A stretch of 5,998 nt of DNA, from positions 1-5,998 of the forward strand of contig CAMJRT010000083.1 in the NCBI GenBank assembly GCA_946408295.1, in the 5' to 3' direction. The DNA is from an uncultured Bacteroidales bacterium (GTDB lineage Bacteria; Bacteroidota; Bacteroidia; Bacteroidales; UBA932). Shown piece after piece: positions 1 through 5,824 of the stretch. The position numbers were made by a program, and so were the translations under genes. Numbering within the stretch: position 1 is the stretch's first letter; the number at the start of each line of letters is the position of its first letter. Below the pieces are notes generated by a model that did not search any database, had not been told where the DNA came from, and saw nothing but the letters and a program-made list of their open reading frames with translations.

Positions 1-354
1 TCCCCCGAACGAAATTTTGGGAACGAAGCGAGACAAGAAGCGGGTCGCATTGGACACAATCTCTTCCCATTTCGTTGCAGTAGAGACGATGACGGACCGG
101 GCTAACTCCTGGTAAAACTGCTCCTCTGTGCGAACATTGAACAAATCAATGGGACAAACCCTCAAATCCGCCTCTTCTTTTTGAGCAACCTGCGCGGCTT
201 TATACACCAGCGAACTCTTTCCCCAGCGACGCGGAGAAATAATTATCGTATTTATCAGAGATTTGAAGTTGAGAACAAGGCGTTCTGTTTCATTCTTCCG
301 ATCCGTGAAATTACTTTCCTTGGCCAAACGACCAAATACAAAGGGTGTCTTCAT
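1..354 (-). CDS. AAA-type ATP-binding protein, N-terminal part (cut by the window edge)
   Basis: The open frame runs 118 codons from the ATG at 354-352 to the left edge of the window without a stop, so the C-terminal part is missing. Residues 37-50 read IIISPRRWGKSSLV. This is a Walker A P-loop (S40-P-R-R-W-G-K46-S47) preceded by hydrophobic beta-strand residues, as in the large Bacteroidota group of 'ATP-binding protein' ATPases (ATPase_2 / archaeal-type ATPase relatives) that carry a [G/S]PRR.GK[S/T]SL loop. Residues 69-90 (IDLFNVRTEEQFYQELARSVIV) also fit that group, where an acidic strand is followed by a helix. Walker B and any C-terminal nuclease-like or winged-helix domain are outside the window. 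The start is supported by a promoter 26-56 bp upstream. ATP binding is well supported; the biological role is unknown. Confidence 0.8.
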   Translation of the reverse strand, partial: MKTPFVFGRLAKESNFTDRKNETERLVLNFKSLINTIIISPRRWGKSSLVYKAAQVAQKEEADLRVCPIDLFNVRTEEQFYQELARSVIVSTATKWEEIVSNATRFLSRFVPKISFGG

Positions 355-363
355 AGAATTCTA

Positions 364-379
364 CCGTTATAAACAACGG
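364..379 (-). other. Short inverted repeat near the ATPase transcript start
   Basis: CCGTT and AACGG (364-368 and 375-379) form a 5-bp stem with a 6-nt loop, 10 bp before the ATPase ATG. It lies at or just after the transcription start predicted from the promoter at 380-410. It could be a 5'-UTR hairpin or a half-site for a regulator. A stem this short may also be chance. Confidence 0.3.
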
Positions 380-410
380 CAAAAATACTTACAATTTTTG
401 ATATATCAAA
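380..410 (-). promoter_or_regulatory. Bacteroidota-type promoter for the ATPase gene
   Basis: On the minus strand a TTTG (-33 element, 410-407) is followed after exactly 19 bp by TATTTTTG (387-380). The latter matches the Bacteroidota -7 consensus TAnnTTTG at every fixed position. The expected transcription start is near 373, leaving a leader of about 20 nt before the ATG at 354. The -33 element lies inside the palindrome pair at 396-423, so a protein bound there could block transcription. Confidence 0.7.
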
Positions 411-423
411 ATGTGATATATCA
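396..423. promoter_or_regulatory. Tandem palindromes overlapping the ATPase promoter (possible operator)
   Basis: The 10-bp perfect palindrome TGATATATCA occurs twice, at 399-408 and 414-423, separated by 5 bp (15 bp centre to centre). The first copy extends to a perfect 16-bp palindrome, TTTTGATATATCAAAA (396-411). The pair covers the -33 element and the region just upstream of it. This arrangement is typical of a dimeric helix-turn-helix regulator binding two adjacent sites. No regulator gene is visible in the window, so the binding protein is unknown. AT-rich sequence raises the odds of chance palindromes, but two identical 10-mers this close are less easily explained that way. Confidence 0.5.
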
Positions 424-469
424 GAAGTTGTAATAAACCTTTCTTTTTCCGCACTTGACCCGGACGACA

Positions 470-1381
470 TCAGGCATAGACCAGAACGACATAAAGATAG
501 ATGCTGAAGACAAGCAGGGACAAGAGTACGGCAACGAGCGAAGCCGCAGCCAGGAAAACCCGCCAGAACGTGCCCCAATAGCCATAGCCCGACAACTGTT
601 TGATGGGTACATTGATCAGCAGCAAAGTACACAGTCCGTAGATGAGTTCCGCATTCGAATTGAAACACAGAAATGAGGGGACGAGTCCATAAACGAGGAG
701 CATATTGCTGATATAAACCATCGCAATGAAGCACTCCGACAGGCGCAGGCCGGGTATGGCGGGGCTGTGACGGAACAGCAGGCAGAGCGGACAGGAGAAA
801 AGCAACAGAAGCATGAGAACCACGATCGAAATGTGCTTATCCGTCCACTCGAAAATGCGCGTGAGTTTTCGGTTAAAATCATCCGCAATCGCCTTTTTCC
901 GGATGTCCTTGTCGGTCGCTGTAGAAGCCGTCTGTTCTTGCACCTCTTCAGGACTTGTCAGCGTCACCTTCACTTCCTTTTCTTTGTTCATATAGCGGTT
1001 TTCAAAGCGGATATTCAAACCGGAGTCTATCAGCAGCGACAAAGCAAAAAGCAGGAAGAACAACTTGAAAGGCGGATAATAGGACATTTGCATACCCTTG
1101 AGGTAGTCGCGAATCAAATAACCGGGACGCAACAGCAGGTCGCGAACGGTACGGAATATGCCCCGGCTGCCCAAGCCCCATACATCCAGGAACAAGAGGA
1201 AGGCATTTTTGAAGGAATAGCGGCCTACTTTGAAGGACTGTCCGCATCGGGGACAGAAATTACCCCCGTAGTGCATACCGCAGTTGGCACACTCGTGCTG
1301 CTCTGCGGAAAGGGGTTCCACCTTATGGGGCCTTTGCTTCCACTCCCGAAAGCGCTTGTATCTATCTATCAGTTTTTGCAT
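470..1381 (-). CDS. DUF3667 family zinc-ribbon membrane protein
   Basis: The product is 303 aa from the ATG at 1381. An in-frame GTG at 1396 would add five residues (MVGIK) and is less likely. Residues 31-46 hold two Cys pairs (C31-x2-C34 and C43-x2-C46) with the text CPRCGQ, a short zinc ribbon. Next comes a conserved block at about 73-105 (FRTVRDLLLRPGYLIRDYLKG, then YYPPFK), the signature of DUF3667. Hydrophobic stretches at about 106-118, 185-204, 217-240, 245-260 and 273-302 suggest four or five membrane segments. The 120-182 stretch is polar and charged and is probably an extramembrane loop. There is no signal peptide, so the zinc ribbon is probably cytoplasmic. Family function is unknown; membership is clear, and nothing here shows a substrate or partner. 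It diverges from the glycosyltransferase and has its own promoter. Confidence 0.88.
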   Translation of the reverse strand: MQKLIDRYKRFREWKQRPHKVEPLSAEQHECANCGMHYGGNFCPRCGQSFKVGRYSFKNAFLLFLDVWGLGSRGIFRTVRDLLLRPGYLIRDYLKGMQMSYYPPFKLFFLLFALSLLIDSGLNIRFENRYMNKEKEVKVTLTSPEEVQEQTASTATDKDIRKKAIADDFNRKLTRIFEWTDKHISIVVLMLLLLFSCPLCLLFRHSPAIPGLRLSECFIAMVYISNMLLVYGLVPSFLCFNSNAELIYGLCTLLLINVPIKQLSGYGYWGTFWRVFLAAASLVAVLLSLLVFSIYLYVVLVYA

Positions 1382-1421
1382 TTTTATACCTACCACGAGT
1401 CAAATAATACCATCCATCCGC

Positions 1422-1454
1422 CAAATTTACAAAATTTTCATATCTTTGGCCAAA
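1422..1454 (-). promoter_or_regulatory. Bacteroidota-type promoter for the DUF3667 gene
   Basis: On the minus strand TTTG (1454-1451) is followed after 21 bp by TAAATTTG (1429-1422), a full match to TAnnTTTG. The spacing is at the long end of the usual 19-21 bp. The predicted start is near 1415, giving a leader of roughly 34 nt to the ATG at 1381. Its -33 box touches the -7 box of the divergent glycosyltransferase promoter. Confidence 0.55.
1441..1448 (+). promoter_or_regulatory. -7 element of the glycosyltransferase promoter
   Basis: TATCTTTG matches the Bacteroidota -7 consensus TAnnTTTG and lies 22 bp before the ATG at 1471. No TTTG is present 19-21 bp upstream (that stretch reads about ATCCGC), so the -33 part is poor. 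The leader would be under 20 nt and has no Shine-Dalgarno sequence, which is common in this phylum. Confidence 0.5.
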
Positions 1455-1470
1455 CCTTAACCCAACAACT

Positions 1471-2616
1471 ATGAAGATTTTGTTAGTATGCAACAATGCA
1501 TCCATCCCGGGAAACGGGATTTGCACATCGGTCAGAACGACCGTCGCCCAACTCAGGAAATCCGGAATAGACGCCAGGGTGCTTGCCGGTGAAAATGCCG
1601 ATCCGGCTGGCCCGCAGCCAGATTTTCGCCTCAAGCGTTTCTATTTCCCCTTCTTCCAGCCCATTATCGACGCCAACGGATTCAGCTACGCCTCCCGCGA
1701 CAAAAAAATCATCCGACAGGCCGTGGAATGGGCCGATGTCGTCCACATCCAGGAACCGCTGTTTCTCCAGAAGACGGCAATCCGTATGGCCCAAAAAATG
1801 GGAAAAGCCGTAGTCGGTACTTTTCATTTATATACGGAGAACCTGCTTTCGGAGATACCCGGAGCGTCCTGGAAATGGAGCAACCACCTGCTGATGCTTG
1901 ACTGGAGAAACCATTTCTTCAACCGGTGTTCCGACATCCAGTGTCCGTCACAGACGGTACGGAACCTTTTGGAAGAATATCGCTTCAAGAGCCGTCTGCA
2001 CGTGATATCCAATGGGATAGATATTCCTGAAACACCAGTCATAGCCCGCAGGAATGACGGTCCGCCCTACCTCATCATCAATGTCGGAAGATTTGCCTTG
2101 AAAAAAGATCAGCATACTCTTTTGAGAGCGATGCGTTTTTCACGCCACGCAAAGGATATCCAACTCCACTTCGCCGGAAACGGACAACTCACCAAAAAGT
2201 ACGAAAAGGAGGCCGGCGCACTGCTGAAGGAGGGAATCCTGCGGCACCGGCCGGTGTTCGCCTTCCACAATACAGAGCAACTCAAAGAGCTGGCCGCACG
2301 GTCATATCTGTATGTACACTGCGCGACCATCGAGGTGGAAGGGCTCGGATGCCTGGAGGCAATCCGGGAGGGGACCGTCCCGGTAATCGCGAAAGGAAGA
2401 CTGATTGCCACTTCCGACTTTGCGCTTGATGAGCGCAGCACCTTCCCGGCCGGCGACGCACGGGCCCTCGCCGAAAGAATTGACTGGTGGATTGAACATC
2501 CCCGGGAGCGTAACGAAATGGCCCAACGCTACGCCGACTCGGCCCGCAGATATTCCGTCGAAACATCCGCAGAAAAACTGATTGCCATGTACAGGCAAGC
2601 CCTGGGCATAGACTGA
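1471..2616 (+). CDS. GT4-family glycosyltransferase (GT-B fold)
   Basis: This 381-aa protein probably transfers a sugar from a nucleotide-sugar donor to a lipid or glycan acceptor at the cytoplasmic face of the membrane. The N-terminal Rossmann half starts MKILLVCNNASIPGNGI, with the glycine-rich GNG loop at 14-16. It continues with DVVHIQEPLF (89-98) and VVGTFHLYTENL (114-125), an acceptor-side pattern resembling diacylglycerol-type GT4 enzymes. ISNGID (179-184) precedes the linker, and INVGRFALKKDQHTLLRA (203-220) begins the donor-binding half. The E-x7-E motif of retaining GT4 enzymes is E288-V-E-G-L-G-C-L-E296, and FALDERSTF (317-325) follows, as in a Bacteroidota-wide subgroup. There is no signal peptide or membrane segment. 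It is a single gene with its own promoter, next to no other glycan genes, so the acceptor cannot be inferred. Family assignment is firm; donor and product are unknown. Confidence 0.9.
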   Translation: MKILLVCNNASIPGNGICTSVRTTVAQLRKSGIDARVLAGENADPAGPQPDFRLKRFYFPFFQPIIDANGFSYASRDKKIIRQAVEWADVVHIQEPLFLQKTAIRMAQKMGKAVVGTFHLYTENLLSEIPGASWKWSNHLLMLDWRNHFFNRCSDIQCPSQTVRNLLEEYRFKSRLHVISNGIDIPETPVIARRNDGPPYLIINVGRFALKKDQHTLLRAMRFSRHAKDIQLHFAGNGQLTKKYEKEAGALLKEGILRHRPVFAFHNTEQLKELAARSYLYVHCATIEVEGLGCLEAIREGTVPVIAKGRLIATSDFALDERSTFPAGDARALAERIDWWIEHPRERNEMAQRYADSARRYSVETSAEKLIAMYRQALGID

Positions 2617-2682
2617 AATTGAGCCACGAAGTCCGAGGGGGTTCGGGGGATACTCTCCCCGTCAAAAAGACTCCGCCCCCGG
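2617..2682. other. GC-rich spacer with G/C runs and inverted repeats
   Basis: This stretch follows the glycosyltransferase stop and precedes the terminator. It has no coding potential. GGGGG occurs at 2637-2641 and again at 2645-2649, and CCCCC at 2676-2680. CGGGGG (2644-2649) can pair with CCCCCG (2676-2681). Alternatively GGGGA (2646-2650) can pair with TCCCC (2656-2660) around a 5-nt loop. GTC-AAAAA-GAC sits at 2661-2671. It could be the remnant of a dispersed intergenic repeat or a secondary terminator structure; I do not recognise it. Confidence 0.35.
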
Positions 2683-2718
2683 CACAAAAATAGCCTGCCT
2701 TCGCAAGCTATTTTTGTG
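2683..2718 (-). terminator. Strong hairpin terminator, probably bidirectional
   Basis: CACAAAAATAGC (2683-2694) and GCTATTTTTGTG (2707-2718) are perfect inverted repeats of 12 bp. The stem continues inward with TGC/GCA (2696-2698, 2703-2705) around a 4-nt loop. In minus-strand RNA the remaining position (2695/2706) is a G·U wobble, giving a continuous 16-bp stem. In plus-strand RNA it is a C·A mismatch. Both arms carry a run of five A or T, so the hairpin can work both ways, but it pairs better for the minus-strand transcript ending after the tRNA. It overlaps the last two bases of the tRNA. It should also stop the converging glycosyltransferase transcript. Confidence 0.75.
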
Positions 2719-2790
2719 GTCCCTGTAGGGCATGATCCTACGACCCACAGATTATGAGTCTGTTGCTCTAACCAACTGAGCTAAGGGACC
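2717..2790 (-). tRNA. tRNA with CAT anticodon (elongator tRNA-Met or tRNA-Ile2)
   Basis: A 74-nt cloverleaf folds cleanly. The acceptor stem is GGTCCCT/AGGGACC with discriminator A. The D stem is GCTC/GAGC with loop AGTTGGTTA. The anticodon stem is ACAGA/TCTGT with loop CTCATAA, so the anticodon is CAT. The variable loop is GGGTC and the T stem is GTAGG/CCTAC. CCA is not encoded; the next bases are CAA. The initiator hallmarks (three G:C pairs in the anticodon stem, mismatch at 1-72) are absent. The acceptor stem with C4-G69 and C5-G68 resembles E. coli and B. subtilis tRNA-Ile2, whose C34 becomes lysidine and reads AUA, so Ile2 is as likely as Met. The T loop, ATCATGC, departs from the TTCRANY pattern at positions 54 and 58. 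No promoter is evident; it follows rpsJ by 68 bp on the same strand. Confidence 0.95.
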
Positions 2791-2792
2791 GT

Positions 2793-2830
2793 TAAAACCG
2801 TCCGACGGCAAAATGCGGCATCGGGCGGTT
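2793..2830 (-). terminator. Weak hairpin between rpsJ and the tRNA
   Basis: AACCG (2796-2800) pairs with CGGTT (2826-2830), and CCGA (2802-2805) pairs with TCGG (2821-2824). One mispaired position separates the two stems (C·A in minus-strand RNA, U·G in plus-strand RNA), and the loop is 15 nt. On the minus strand the structure ends in TTTTAAC, a short U-tract. It could partly terminate the str operon, or mark a processing site releasing the tRNA. It is weaker than the hairpin at 2683-2718. Confidence 0.4.
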
Positions 2831-2858
2831 GCTATCCATACGCTCTTATGCGCTCCCC

Positions 2859-3164
2859 TTAGGCTTTGATCTCAACGTTGACGCCGGAAGGAAGTTCCAA
2901 CTTCATCAGGGCGTCCACCGTCTTGGGCGTGGAATCATAGATGTCCAGCAGACGGCAATAAGCGTCGAGCTCAAACTGCTCGCGGGCCTTCTTGTTCACG
3001 AAGGTGGAGCGGTTGACCGTGAAAATCTTCTTGTCCGTGGGAAGGGGAATAGGTCCATTCACGCGGGCACCGGTAGCGGACACGGTCTCAACGATCTTTT
3101 TGGCCGACTTGTCAACCAACATATGATCGAAAGATTTGAGTTTGATTCTTATTTTTTGGCTCAT
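2859..3164 (-). CDS. rpsJ: 30S ribosomal protein S10
   Basis: The protein has 101 aa, normal length for S10 (about 100-105). It reads [20 protein letters not shown] at the start. The characteristic GPIPLPT stretch is at 37-43, followed by [18 protein letters not shown] (48-65), the loop region that inserts into the 30S head. The C-terminal block [20 protein letters not shown] is typical of Bacteroidota S10. S10 sits in the head of the small subunit, and in other bacteria it also pairs with NusB in rRNA antitermination. It lies 21 bp after fusA on the same strand, and no Shine-Dalgarno sequence is visible. In most Bacteroidales I would expect rplC to follow; here a hairpin and a tRNA follow instead. 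Confidence 0.98.
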   Translation of the reverse strand: MSQKIRIKLKSFDHMLVDKSAKKIVETVSATGARVNGPIPLPTDKKIFTVNRSTFVNKKAREQFELDAYCRLLDIYDSTPKTVDALMKLELPSGVNVEIKA

Positions 3165-3185
3165 AATACAGCTGTAAAATTTTAA

Positions 3186-5297
3186 TTATTCATCTTCGTC
3201 CTTGAACTTGAACCCGCTCTTCTCGATGATGTCTTTGGCCAACGAAGCAGGAACTTCTGCATAGTGGTCGAACGACATCGTACTCGTAGCACGGCCGGAA
3301 GAAATGGTCCGGAGGACTGTCACATAACCGAATTGCTCGGAAAGCGGAACAAAAGCCTTGACGATGCGGGCACCGACGGTGGAATCCATCGCGTTGATCT
3401 GACCGCGACGGCGGTTCAAATCACCCACGATATCACCCATATAATCCTCAGGCGTCACCACTTCAAGGCTCATGATCGGCTCAAGCAACACCGGCTTGGC
3501 TTTGGGACAGGCGTGACGGAAAGCCATCCGTGCACAAATCTCAAAGGAGAGCTGGTCGGAGTCCACCGGATGGAACGAACCGTCTTTGAGGGTCACCTTG
3601 AGGCTCTGGACCTCGTAACCCGCCAGAACGCCGTTGGCCATCGCGGACTTGAAACCTTTCTCGACGGAAGGAATGAACTCTTTGGGAACATTGCCGCCCT
3701 TGACCTCATCAACAAACTGCAAACCGTTCACGCCCTCGTCGGCAGGACCGATTTCGACGATGATGTCTGCAAATTTACCGCGGCCGCCCGTCTGTTTCTT
3801 GAACACCTCACGGTGCTGGACAGTACCGGTGATGGCTTCTTTGTAATTGACCTGGGGGGCACCCTGATTGATATCCACGCCGAATTCACGACGCAGACGG
3901 TCCACGATGATATCCAAGTGCAACTCACCCATACCACTGATGACGGTCTGACCGGTCTCGTGGTCGGATTTGACGGTAAAAGTCGGGTCCTCCTCGGCCA
4001 GTTTCGCCAACGCGATACCGAGTTTGTCAAGGTCTTTCTGGGTCTTGGGCTCTACGGCGAGGCCAATCACAGGGTCAGGGAACTCCATAGACTCCAAGGT
4101 GATCGGGGCGTTCTCCACGCAGATGGTGTCTCCCGTGCGCAAATCCTTGAATCCGACGGCGGCGCAGATGTCGCCGGCCTCGACGAACTCGATGGGATTT
4201 TGCTTGTTGGAGTGCATCTGGTAGAGGCGCGCCACCCTTTCCTTCTTGTCAGAACGGGTGTTGAGCACATAAGAACCGGCATCCAGACGACCGGAATAAC
4301 TGCGCAAGAAGGCCAGCCGTCCGACAAAGGGATCGGTCGCAATCTTGAACACCAGGGCGCAGAAAGGCTCCTTGCTGTCCGGATTGCGGCTGGCATCCTT
4401 ACCGCTGCGGGGATCCGTACCCGTGACCGCGCCCTTGTCGAGCGGGGAAGGCAGGTAACGCATCACAGCATCCAGCAGGAATTGAACGCCTTTGTTTTTG
4501 AAAGAAGAACCGCAGCAAGCGGGAACGATGCCCATACTGATGGTACCGATACGCAAAGCAGCGACGATTTCCTCTTCGGTGATAGTAGAAGGGTCGTCGA
4601 AGAACTTCTCCATCAAGGCCTCGTCGTATTCGGCGGCCGCCTCAATGAGTTTGTCCCTCCATTCTTCCACCTCGGCTTCCATCTCGGCGGGCACCTCCTT
4701 GACCTGGTAGTTGACCAGTTCTTCGGAGGCATCGTAATAAATCGCCTTACGGGCAATCAAGTCCACGATGCCGAGGAATTTGTCTTCCGAACCAATCGGC
4801 AGGCAAATGGGAACGGCACGCGCCCCGAGTTTTTCCTTGATTTCAGACACGACCGCCAGGAAGTCGGCTCCCACGCGGTCCATCTTGTTAACGTACGCAA
4901 TCTTCGGGACGTGATACTTGTCGGCCTGACGCCACACGGTCTCGCTTTGGGGCTGGACTTTTCCAACCGCGCAGAAAGTCGCGACCGTACCGTCAAGCAC
5001 GCGAAGGGAGCGCTCCACCTCGACGGTGAAGTCCACGTGTCCCGGAGTATCAATCAGATTGATTTGGTAGGTCTTTCCACCATAATGCCAGAAAGCCGTC
5101 GTGGCCGCTGACGTAATGGTGATACCTCTTTCCTGTTCCTGTACCATCCAGTCCATCGTCGCCGCGCCCTCGTGCACCTCTCCTATTTTGTGGGTCTTGC
5201 CCGTATAATAAAGGATACGTTCGGACGTAGTGGTCTTGCCGGCGTCAATATGCGCCATAATACCGATGTTCCTGGTAAATTGAAGGTCTCTCGCCAT
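3186..5297 (-). CDS. fusA: Translation elongation factor G
   Basis: EF-G is the GTPase that moves tRNAs and mRNA through the ribosome and, with RRF, splits subunits. The product is 703 aa, normal for the family. G-domain motifs are P-loop AHIDAGKT (15-22), switch I RGITI (57-61), DTPGH (83-87, with the catalytic His87), NKMD (137-140) and the G5-like GSSFK (263-267). Domain II begins near 311 ([16 protein letters not shown]). Domain III contains GMGELHLD (455-462). Domain IV contains GGRGKFADI (504-512) and the tip HPVDSDQ (576-582). Domain V contains GDLNRRRGQ (625-633). All key residues are present, and the C-terminus is a short acidic tail (KDEDE). I chose the ATG at 5297 ([10 protein letters not shown]). 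An in-frame TTG at 5306 would add MNK, but GAGG at 5314-5311 lies only 4 nt from it, against 13 nt from the ATG. The gene lies 18 bp after rpsG. Confidence 0.98.
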   Translation of the reverse strand: MARDLQFTRNIGIMAHIDAGKTTTSERILYYTGKTHKIGEVHEGAATMDWMVQEQERGITITSAATTAFWHYGGKTYQINLIDTPGHVDFTVEVERSLRVLDGTVATFCAVGKVQPQSETVWRQADKYHVPKIAYVNKMDRVGADFLAVVSEIKEKLGARAVPICLPIGSEDKFLGIVDLIARKAIYYDASEELVNYQVKEVPAEMEAEVEEWRDKLIEAAAEYDEALMEKFFDDPSTITEEEIVAALRIGTISMGIVPACCGSSFKNKGVQFLLDAVMRYLPSPLDKGAVTGTDPRSGKDASRNPDSKEPFCALVFKIATDPFVGRLAFLRSYSGRLDAGSYVLNTRSDKKERVARLYQMHSNKQNPIEFVEAGDICAAVGFKDLRTGDTICVENAPITLESMEFPDPVIGLAVEPKTQKDLDKLGIALAKLAEEDPTFTVKSDHETGQTVISGMGELHLDIIVDRLRREFGVDINQGAPQVNYKEAITGTVQHREVFKKQTGGRGKFADIIVEIGPADEGVNGLQFVDEVKGGNVPKEFIPSVEKGFKSAMANGVLAGYEVQSLKVTLKDGSFHPVDSDQLSFEICARMAFRHACPKAKPVLLEPIMSLEVVTPEDYMGDIVGDLNRRRGQINAMDSTVGARIVKAFVPLSEQFGYVTVLRTISSGRATSTMSFDHYAEVPASLAKDIIEKSGFKFKDEDE

Positions 5298-5315
5298 CTT
5301 ATTCAATCATCCTCA

Positions 5316-5792
5316 TTAGAAACGGAAGTGAGCAAAGGCCTTGTTGGCCTCGGCCATTCTGTGCATATCCTCTTTCCGCTTGAACGCGGCGCCCTCACAG
5401 TTGTAAGCGGCGATGATTTCTGCACAAAGTTTTTCTGCCATGGAGTGGCCGGAACGCTTGCGGGCGAATACGATCATATTCTTCATAGAAAGTGAAATCT
5501 TCCTTTCCGGACGAACCTCCATAGGCACCTGGAAGTTGGCGCCGCCGATACGGCGGGACTTGACCTCGATCTGCGGGGTCACGTTCTCGAGCGCCTTCCT
5601 CCAAATATCCAGAGGAGCCTTGTCAGAATCTTTCATCTTCTCGCCTACCATGTCAATGGCATCGTAAAAAATAGAATACGCGATACTCTTCTTCCCCTGC
5701 AGCATCAGATTGTTCACGAAACGCGTAACCATCACGTCGTGAAACTTGGGATCAGGAAGTAGAATCCTCTTCTTAGGCTTCGATTTTCTCAT
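5316..5792 (-). CDS. rpsG: 30S ribosomal protein S7
   Basis: The 158-aa product has the usual S7 length and starts [17 protein letters not shown]. The basic N-terminus, the helical region [20 protein letters not shown] (22-41), the ribosome-binding beta-hairpin [14 protein letters not shown] (77-90) and [14 protein letters not shown] (109-122) are all family hallmarks. S7 nucleates assembly of the 30S head by binding the 3' domain of 16S rRNA and contacts the E-site tRNA. In E. coli S7 represses its own operon; no comparable leader structure is evident in the 32-bp gap after rpsL or the 18-bp gap before fusA. No clear Shine-Dalgarno sequence precedes the ATG. Confidence 0.98.
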   Translation of the reverse strand: MRKSKPKKRILLPDPKFHDVMVTRFVNNLMLQGKKSIAYSIFYDAIDMVGEKMKDSDKAPLDIWRKALENVTPQIEVKSRRIGGANFQVPMEVRPERKISLSMKNMIVFARKRSGHSMAEKLCAEIIAAYNCEGAAFKRKEDMHRMAEANKAFAHFRF

Positions 5793-5824
5793 TGTTACTG
5801 ATAATTAAAGGTAAAAAATAAAGG

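Noticed and set aside
181..372. A 63-codon plus-strand frame near the left edge.
   Set aside because: It is antisense to the Walker A region of the ATPase, which is a much better coding call.
351..734. A 127-codon minus-strand frame overlapping the DUF3667 3' end and the ATPase promoter.
   Set aside because: It is out of frame with the DUF3667 protein and crosses the promoter and operator-like region. Its Cys-rich sequence matches nothing I recognise.
767..1474. A 235-codon open frame on the plus strand.
   Set aside because: It is antisense to the DUF3667 gene, has low-complexity Gln/Arg/His-rich composition, and runs through both divergent promoters into the glycosyltransferase start.
2829..3185. 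A 118-codon plus-strand frame across rpsJ.
   Set aside because: It is the mirror of a complete, highly conserved S10 gene, with no promoter or recognisable protein features.
3264..5111. A 615-codon open frame on the plus strand, antisense to fusA.
   Set aside because: The opposite strand encodes a complete EF-G with all motifs. The antisense translation has no recognisable domain. Long antisense frames are a common by-product of biased codon use in highly expressed genes.
5172..5667. Overlapping plus-strand frames opposite rpsG and the fusA start.
   Set aside because: They are shadows of the S7 and EF-G genes on the minus strand.
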